64,000 bases of DNA from Chelydra serpentina (lineage: Eukaryota; Chordata; Testudines; Chelydridae): contig JBAIAC010000033.1 in the NCBI GenBank assembly GCA_037349315.1, positions 13,472,001-13,536,000 on the forward strand. The letters run 5' to 3'. The notes under the pieces were generated by a model. It was not told the origin of the DNA. It was given only the letters and a program-made list of their open reading frames with translations, and ran no database searches. Numbering within the stretch: the stretch's first letter is position 1; the number at the start of each line of letters is the position of its first letter. Shown here in pieces: positions 57,451-64,000 of this stretch. The position numbers and the translations under genes were made by a program.

Positions 57451-58033
57451 AGCCCCTGTACCTTCAGTGGGGCTCTGTGCAGTCACAAAGGCAGTATCTG
57501 GTGGCAGTATCGGGGCATTCTTCAGGATCTCTCTCAGTGAACCTTCCCAGTATTTTTAGGATGTTTATGCTTAACAAAGAAAACTGTTGCATGACTAGAA
57601 TGTTATATTTTGGAACTGGGTAAAAGTCATCATCCATATATGTAAATATATCCCTGGAAACTTCTTGAGTTAGTTTATTTTTTGGAAGCATGTTTCTGCC
57701 AAACACTGATACTATCTTCTGAGAAAACTTTCAGTACTGTCTAACAAGTTAAAAGAATTACTACATTGAGCATATTTTTAGTTACAAGGCCATTGCAGAG
57801 TTGGATAAGGGTTTATTGTCCTACAGGGGAGTTTATACACTCCCAAGAATTTTATTATTAAGCAAAGATAACACTGACACTGGGCTAGCTGGAACTCTGT
57901 TAAGTAATTTCTGATTCTGGTGAGGTCCATAGTCTTGTGAATTACCCCTTTGTGTACTGAACTGCGTACTCCTTGCATAGCGTTAACTCAATATTCCTGC
58001 CCATATATTCCTATACACTAGGAAACTATGGCA
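57451..58033. other. Upstream intergenic, no gene recognised
   Basis: Nothing supportable. Confidence 0.5.
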
Positions 58034-58233
58034 TTTAGGGGTGTGAAAAACCCACACCCCTTAACAACGCAGTTAAGCCAACCTAGTCCCTGGTTTAGAC
58101 AGTGCTAGGTCAATGGGAGAATTCTCTCGGGGAGGTGAATTATCTATGCTGATGGGAGAACCCAGCCGCGAAGGTAGTGTCTTCACTGAAGCACTGCAGC
58201 GGTGCATTGCAGCATTTTAAGTGTAGACAAGCC
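58034..58233. mobile_element. Harbinger-like MITE, partial
   Basis: 'taggggtgtgaaaaaccca' in the palindromic centre and a right end 'taagtgtagacaagcc'. The left terminal repeat is lost. Confidence 0.55.
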
Positions 58234-58326
58234 ATCATTCATTGATCACTCCAAGGCGAGGGTGACACACCAATTTAACAAAATCATTCTTTCGACTGAT
58301 TTAGTTAAATCGGTGTAAAAACATAG

Positions 58327-58959
58327 GGCTTATCTACACTTAAAACACTGCAGTGGTACAGCTACACCACTCATAGGCACCGGCTTCCTCCGGGCCCAGG
58401 GGGTGCTCAACCCCCTGCTCCACCCCAGACCCTGCCCCCACCCAACCCCTTCCCCCAAGTCCCTACCTCCACCCTGCCTCTTCCCGCCCAGTTCCGTCCC
58501 CTTCCCCCCAGCGTGCCCCATCCCCACTTCTCTCCCTCCCGGAGCCTCCTGCATGCTGTGAAACAGCTGATTGCGGCGGGCAGTAGGCAATGGGAGGAAG
58601 AGGGAGGCACTGATCAGCAGGGCAGCAGGCAGGCAGGAGGTGCTGGGGGAAGGAGGGAAGCTGGTTGCCAGTGGATTTTTTTCTGTGGGTGTTCCAGCCC
58701 TGGAACACCCACGGAGTCGGCACCTATGACACCACTTCAGTGTAGATACTACCTATACCAACACGAGGGCTTCTCCCATCAGTGCAAGTAATCCACCTCC
58801 CTGAGAGACTGTAGTTGGGAGCTCTCCCGCCGACATAGCGCTGTCTACATGGGAGGGGAGGGGGGTTTAAGTCGGTGTAACATCGCTCAGAGGTGTGGAT
58901 TTTTCATGCCCCCGAGTGATGTAGTTATATTGATATAGGTGTGTAGTGTAGACCAGACC
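58327..58959. mobile_element. Harbinger-like MITE carrying a nested hAT
   Basis: Left end GGCTTATCTACACTTAA, right end GTGTAGTGTAGACCAGACC before TAA. The interior 'atccacctccctgagag' and 'ggtgtggatttttcatgc' is shared with 60075-60269. Interrupted by 58372-58728. Confidence 0.7.
58372..58728. mobile_element. hAT-like element nested in a MITE
   Basis: The ends CATAGGCACCGGCTTC and GAGTCGGCACCTATG are flanked by the exact octamer ACACCACT (58364-58371 and 58729-58736). The C-rich left part and 'gttccagccctggaac' palindrome are non-coding. Confidence 0.9.
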
Positions 58960-59620
58960 TAAGTTACTTTTGAAAATGGGACTCGGACTCCTAAGTTACT
59001 TAGGTGCTTTGTAAAATGTTACCCTAGATCACTGTATGCCATAAACTTAGTTTGCCTAAACTGATTCAGTTTTTAAAATAATTTTCCAATTCTGATAGAA
59101 GCTTAAAAGCTCAGAAGGAAAGCCCTGCATTATACTCATATATTCCACGCACTGGAAATTGCAAATGAAGCATGTGTTGGAATGACAATAAGACAAATGG
59201 AGCCTTTCATTGAGAACGTGCAATCCAGATGACGGATAACTTATTTTGATGTAGTCAAAGCATGAAAGCAATCATTTAAACTAGGGGAACTCCCCTTTCA
59301 TCTGTGGCCTCTCTGATATCGGATTAAACTAATACCTGAACTACTTATACTTCCCCTTTAGTTTGGGATCCAAAAGCAGGCACTCCAGATACTGATCAAG
59401 ATTGCTTTCAGTCCCCTCCTCCAGACTGGGGTGGAGCTGGACATGGGAATATGTGAAATAAAAGCACTTATTTCTTTCTCTGCTAAATCTGAGAGTACTT
59501 TATGAGGGGAGATTGCATTAAATATAAATGGTAATATAAAAATTGGGCACTAGATCAAACTAGCCCTGGTGGTGGGAGTTAAGTTATATTTCTTTTTTGG
59601 CGTTTCAGAGTACAATGGGA
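58960..59620. other. Upstream intergenic, no gene recognised
   Basis: Nothing supportable. Confidence 0.5.
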
Positions 59621-59719
59621 ATATTTGTCTATCTTATTGGAATGGCAGGGGCAGCTGGCGATGTTTGCATTTATATTTCTTGTGATCAAGAGAGACTATC
59701 CTATTCTTTAGGGAGGAGA
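59621..59719. repeat. 99-bp direct duplicate, copy A
   Basis: Identical to 60418-60516 at 97 of 99 positions by my alignment; the differences are T/G in 'ctatctt' and G/A in 'caggggc'. Same orientation. Flanks on both sides are unrelated. Not a repeat family I recognise. Confidence 0.85.
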
Positions 59720-60074
59720 ACAAGATCTAGTTTTACAAATGTTTTGTTCCTAATCTTACAGTACAGTTGGCTTTGAAAGAGAGCTGACTCTTTCCACCAG
59801 CTATCAGTGATAAAACGGTAGCCTGGCTCTCACTTCCGTGGAAAAAAGGAATACAGGGCCAGCTGAAAACAGATAAAATGCCAAGAGTTAGAAGAAAAAG
59901 TGCTCATGTATTTGTTTTTCTTAATCAATACATTATAGCATATGTGTTAAATGGTTTTGAACTCAGAAACATTTTTAATTTAATCGGTAGTTTATAAATA
60001 TAAAGGCTGTGTGAAGCAGGAGCTTTGGCCAAATTGTCCAGAGTTGACTGTAAAGCACGGATTCTTGAGTCTAA
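59720..60074. other. Spacer between the duplicates, no feature
   Basis: AT-rich, nothing recognised. Confidence 0.5.
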
Positions 60075-60269
60075 GGATATGTCTACACTTAAAACACAGA
60101 CCAAGTGGTGCTTCAGTGCAATCCACCTCCCTGAGAGGCAGTAGCTGGGTTGACCGAAGAACTCTTCTGGGGGTTAGGTCAGTATAGTTATGTCTCTCAG
60201 ATGTGTGGATTTTTCACACCCCTGAAAGAAGTACCTATATCAATGTAAATTCCTAGTGTAGACCAGGCC
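60075..60269. mobile_element. Harbinger-like MITE
   Basis: Ends GGATATGTCTACACT and AGTGTAGACCAGGCC, flanked by TAA at 60072-60074 and 60270-60272. 195 bp with central 'gtggatttttcacacccct' palindrome. Confidence 0.85.
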
Positions 60270-60417
60270 TAAACCTGCATTTCACAGGTCCCACAGTGCA
60301 AAAAAGGCTTAAACCCATTGGACTTAGCCACCAGAGGATTCCTGTGGCATGAGAAAATTGTCTGGGGGAGTAGAGCTGACATAGCAGCTCCTATATCATC
60401 ATCCTCCAGGCACCCCA

Positions 60418-60516
60418 ATATTTGTCTAGCTTATTGGAATGGCAGGAGCAGCTGGCGATGTTTGCATTTATATTTCTTGTGATCAAGAGAGACTATCCTA
60501 TTCTTTAGGGAGGAGA
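60418..60516. repeat. 99-bp direct duplicate, copy B
   Basis: Partner of 59621-59719, 797 bp downstream in the same orientation. The two copies diverge abruptly at both edges. Confidence 0.85.
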
Positions 60517-61743
60517 GCATGTCTGACACGCCAATATCCTGGCTGCCAGAATAGTCCTTGGTGGCCACATGCAGCCAATTTACAGCAGGCTTTAGGCTGT
60601 TCTGACTTCCAGAGTCAGACTTCCGGCGGGCTCTAGGATTTTCAAGGGGACTTGCATTGAGCACAACTTGACTGAACCCAAGAATCTGGGCCTATATTTT
60701 CACATCCAGAATTGCATGTTAGTTTTGGGGCAATCAGTCTTTTTTGTCACCAAGAAGCAATAATGTACATGTGCAAGTAGCATTTAGACATGTAAATTGA
60801 GTAGTTACATGGCTAGCTATGTAATCTGTGCATGAAGATGTTTACATGTGCATATCTGAGTTTTTATGTCCCCAGAATGCAGTCGTCCAAAAACCAGAGC
60901 ATACAATTTTGATCTTGAAAAATTAGAGGTTGGGATGGAGCCTTTAAAGAAATCTTGCCAAATGGCTCTAAACTTAAACTACTTTAACCCTTCTACCAGG
61001 AGTTGGTGGCAGCAATAAGACCAGGTTCAAAATATCTAGGCTATGGGATCTCTTTTTGAAAAATACTATGGGTCAAGCTCCCATCCAGAGTCTTATTTGT
61101 ATCTCTGCTCTGGGAAAAGAAATAAAATAAAATAAGACCCTCCCTGGTCAACTTTTTGAGGCAATTCTTCCCCATACGAGCACTCTTGACTCTTTTGGAA
61201 CAGAGAACCTCTACTGAAAGCAAAGGGAACACAAACAACAGAATACAGGGCACTCGGTATACAGCATAGATATATTCAAATAAAAATTAAGAAAATCCAC
61301 AGTAACTTTCAGGGAGTTTATCTAAATCCTCCGCTACCTGGTACTCCACTCACTCACTGTATGTCAGTCCATGTCAGGATAGTGCAGGGCATCCTGTGGT
61401 GTCTCCTCGCCACTGGTCCTGGAGTCTCCTGTTACAGCTGCTTGGCCAGGGTCCCACCTTGAGGTGCAGACCAGCGGACTCAGCTTGGTGTTTCATTTAT
61501 AAAAGGCAGCTCAGTTCGGCTCACCTCTACCTGCCTGGCTATGGAGTCCACTCTTCTGCCGATCCAGTGATCACCCCATTTCCACAGCTACTGTTGGTCC
61601 AGCTGGTCCTCTCTGCCACCACCACCAGTGCAGCCTGGCTGGAGCTTGCATCTTTGAAGAATCATGTCTGCTTCACAGGTGTGGTTGGGCCCAGTTCAGC
61701 TCTGCCCTGCTGCCTATGCCAGTCCAATCAGACAGAGTTACTG
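60517..61743. other. Upstream intergenic, no gene recognised
   Basis: Includes a 116-codon plus-strand frame (61396-61746) without any family motif. About 61.35-61.7 kb is GC-richer and may be an unclassified repeat. Confidence 0.45.
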
Positions 61744-61980
61744 TAGTTGTGTTGTTCCCAGGATATGAGAGAGTCAAGGTGGGTGAGATAATATCTTTTG
61801 CTGGACCAACTTCTGTTGGTGAAAGAGACAAGATTTCGAGTTCCACAGAGCTCTTCTTCAGATTTGAGAAAGCCTGAGTATACAGAGTATCACAGCTAAA
61901 TACAAAGTGGATCAGATCATTAAGCATAAGGAATTAACACATATTGCAAGAATCTATTCAAAATCAAGTGAGAATTAACA
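61744..61980 (-). mobile_element. Penelope-like repeat relative with hammerhead-like layout
   Basis: On the minus strand: 'CTGAAGA' at 61861-61855, then a stem of the GAGCT..AACTC kind, then GAAA at 61837-61834, then 'tcttgtctctttcacc' and 'agaagttggtccagc'. It has the same order of motifs as the 5.2 and 40.2 kb elements but is a different subfamily with a single arm. Boundaries approximate. Confidence 0.45.
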
Positions 61981-62779
61981 CCCCTGCAGTCAAGTCACCT
62001 ATGTTAGGCATAGAGCTGACAGCCTGGGCTCTCAGCGCTTCCAGCTGAGGCACATTCTACCTTTTCCCCTTGATACCAACAGAGGGATGTAAGGAGCTTT
62101 ATCCTTTTGAGCTTCTACCTTGGTGCTTTCACTAACACAAGCACAAACATCTAGCATTGAGCTACAAGTACCAAGATTGTCAATATCAATTCTACGGCGG
62201 TGCCATCTCCAAATTATAGCTTCTCTTTCCTAGAGTGACTTTCTCCTTCATAAAAGGAGACAGTATTATTCCCAAAGCACACTGCTGTATCATAGTAAAC
62301 TAATGGTCAATCAGGTTTTGTATGGTGTCTCTGACATTGGGTTATACAGAATAATTCAAAAGAAAGCAAAACCCCTTCATAAGGCATCTTGCTTATTTTA
62401 TAATATATAGTGAATGAAATGTCTTTAATAATAAAGCTAATAGAGTTTTATTCTCAAGCATGAAGAGTTTGTAATTTTAGACATAATAGAAAATGCTATT
62501 GTTATTCATATAAACTTCTTAGTACTATTTGTTAACTTCACTAAACAATTTGATTTAATAGTATCCTGCTGCAATGAATCCCACAGGTTAATTAGATATT
62601 TTATAAAACCTTATTTTCTTTACTATTTAACTTTTGTGTGTATGCATGCATGCCCTCTTCTTATTCAATGGGACAGAGCATAAACATAAATATAACTGTC
62701 CAACTGGCTTTTTTGTGACATTTGTCATTTTACTAACTTTGCCATCTTTATTAGTTTTACTATTATCTTTATTACTTAT
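61981..62779. other. Upstream intergenic, no gene recognised
   Basis: AT-rich, nothing supportable. Confidence 0.5.
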
Positions 62780-63209
62780 TTCCATTCTAAACTAGGTAAC
62801 TTGAGGATCTTTCTGAGTGTGAAAACCCCTTTCCACGTGCCTCTAATTATTCACATTGCCCATCTCTGGACCATTTCTGGATCTATGTCTTTTTTGAGAG
62901 GAGCTGATCAAAACTGAATATATGAAATGAATTGATGTCTTTATAGTATCTTCCATATTATTCTCTATGCTCTTCCTTTTACAGCCTATTGCCTTTGTCA
63001 TTTTTTTTCACTCCTGCTACTCAGTGGGCATACATCTTTATTTAGATGTTCACAAATTTTCCACCTTTGTTAGGCCCAATCCATGGGTAAAAATAGAGTT
63101 CCATTTGATGTGGATTACCTTGCATTTGTCTATGCTGAATTTCATCTGCTTTAACATTGCTCAGTTATTTATCTTCTTCTCTCACATCCTGCTACTGAAA
63201 TTCCTCATC
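62780..63209 (-). repeat. Old CR1/L3-type LINE remnant
   Basis: 'gcccatctctggaccatttc', 'accttgcatttgtctatgct' and 'gaatttcatctgctttaac' resemble the reverse-read RT region of old CR1/L3 elements, as in 26.1-26.5 kb but much more diverged. No intact frame. Confidence 0.45.
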
Positions 63210-63410
63210 CAGTGGTGCTGGAACATTTTTAATAGTGGGGTGCTGAAAGCCAGCCCTCTTACCCCTGTCCATCTCCCCTCTGCCGAGCTGAGGCCGGGAG
63301 CAAAGCCCCAGGCGCGCGGGGGTGGCAGCCAGGACCCTGGGTGCAGGGCTGGTAGCCAGGAGCCCAGGGGTGCTACAGCACCCCCTGCACTGCTAGTGCC
63401 CACACCTGTG
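63210..63410. mobile_element. hAT-like MITE
   Basis: Left end CAGTGGTGCTGGAACA; the right end is a decayed complement. The octamer TCCTCATC is duplicated exactly (63202-63209 and 63411-63418). It interrupts the LINE remnant. Confidence 0.75.
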
Positions 63411-63545
63411 TCCTCATCTTCCTAATCTTGACTAATCTACATAATTTTATGTTGCAATTTATCACAAACCACATCTCTGAGAGTAATGCTTCCCAGGCTG
63501 CTATCACAATAAAAAGGGTCAGCAGGTAAATTAGTACTGTCTGAA

Positions 63546-63690
63546 GGCCTGATTCAGCAAAATATTAAAGTATGTGCCTAAATAGAAGCATGTGAGTAAT
63601 CCTGGGACTACTCACATACTTGAAGCAAATGGAACTACTCATATGCTTAAAGTTAGGCACATGCGTAAAGCACCTTGAGGAATTGGAGCT
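63546..63690. repeat. Palindromic repeat relic
   Basis: 'ggcctgattcagcaaaatat', 'aagcatgtgagtaatcc' and 'ggactactcacatacttgaa' make imperfect inverted arms. It belongs to the same old family as the relics at 56.1 and 56.7 kb. Confidence 0.45.
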
Positions 63691-63805
63691 TGTGTCTCAC
63701 ATGGAGATGGGCAATCGATGGAATAAAAATATTATACAACTTCCTTTCATATGCTCTTCTCCACAATGAAACTAGATCTTTCTCTACTGCATGTGTCTAG
63801 TGCTG

Positions 63806-63849
<44 letters not shown>

Positions 63850-63884
63850 CTCTCTCTCTATATATATATATGGAGAGAGAGAGT
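63806..63884. repeat. Compound microsatellite (AC)n(TC)n(TA)n(GA)n
   Basis: About 20 AC units pass into TC units, TA units and then GA units. The (CT)n(TA)n(GA)n part is self-complementary and can fold as a hairpin. Confidence 0.95.
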
Positions 63885-64000
63885 ATTAGTACATCCTTAA
63901 TTCTAATCCCTGTTAAAAGCCTTGTCTGAAAATTCTGGTCAGGCTTAGTATGAGGAAGCGTTACTGTATCTGAAAAGGAAAATGAATTTTAAATTGTAAT

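Noticed and set aside
44011..64000. Exons of the neighbouring gene TCF12 expected by synteny
   Set aside because: No bHLH or other TCF12-like coding sequence recognised; the gene probably lies beyond the window.

Overview
The window is nuclear DNA of a sauropsid, most likely a turtle. The main evidence is a tRNA-derived SINE with a CR1 LINE tail (12.3 kb), the arrangement known from the turtle polIII/SINE. CR1 pieces ending in the ATTCTATG tail repeat, and dense hAT-like and Harbinger-like non-autonomous transposons, agree with this. There are no prokaryotic features. The assignment rests on repeat families I recognise; I could not run a search.

I recognise one protein-coding gene, on the minus strand: the first coding exon (exon 2) of CGNL1 (cingulin-like 1, paracingulin/JACOP) at 490-2095. 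Its ATG is at 2076, an in-frame stop lies six codons upstream inside the same exon, and the exon ends at a phase-0 CAG|GTAACT donor. Bases 1-489 are intron 2. About 41 kb upstream in gene direction lies a CpG-dense, GC-rich island (about 43.19-44.01 kb). It is the only long GC-rich stretch not bounded by transposon ends, and it is the best candidate for the CGNL1 promoter and non-coding exon 1; a consensus minus-strand donor sits at 43681/43680. On this reading 2.1-43.7 kb is intron 1 and 44-64 kb is the upstream intergenic side. In human, TCF12 lies on that side; I see no TCF12 exon here.

The rest is an insertion record. (a) At least nine hAT-type insertions have exact or one-mismatch 8-bp target-site duplications (TSDs): 15.1, 18.0, 19.3, 28.5, 32.1, 39.0, 42.7, 54.5, 57.1, 58.4 and 63.2 kb. 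(b) Many Harbinger-like MITEs have TAA/TTA/TAT target sites and GTCTACACT-type ends, several carrying younger insertions. (c) Two short Penelope-like elements, each an inverted pair of arms with 10-bp TSDs, keep hammerhead-ribozyme-like core motifs, and a third relative lies at 61.8 kb. (d) CR1 remnants include a broken reverse-transcriptase C-terminus at 25.8-26.6 kb. (e) One solo LTR has an exact 5-bp TSD, a TATA box and a poly(A) signal (37.9-39.3 kb). (f) There are MIR-type SINE fragments, a Tc1/mariner-like element and some microsatellites.

I found no new multi-gene system. The observations most worth following are the hammerhead-like motifs, a 99-bp stretch present twice about 800 bp apart at 97/99 identity, the CpG-island promoter with possible divergent transcription, and the GC-rich tandem cassettes shared between transposons with different ends.
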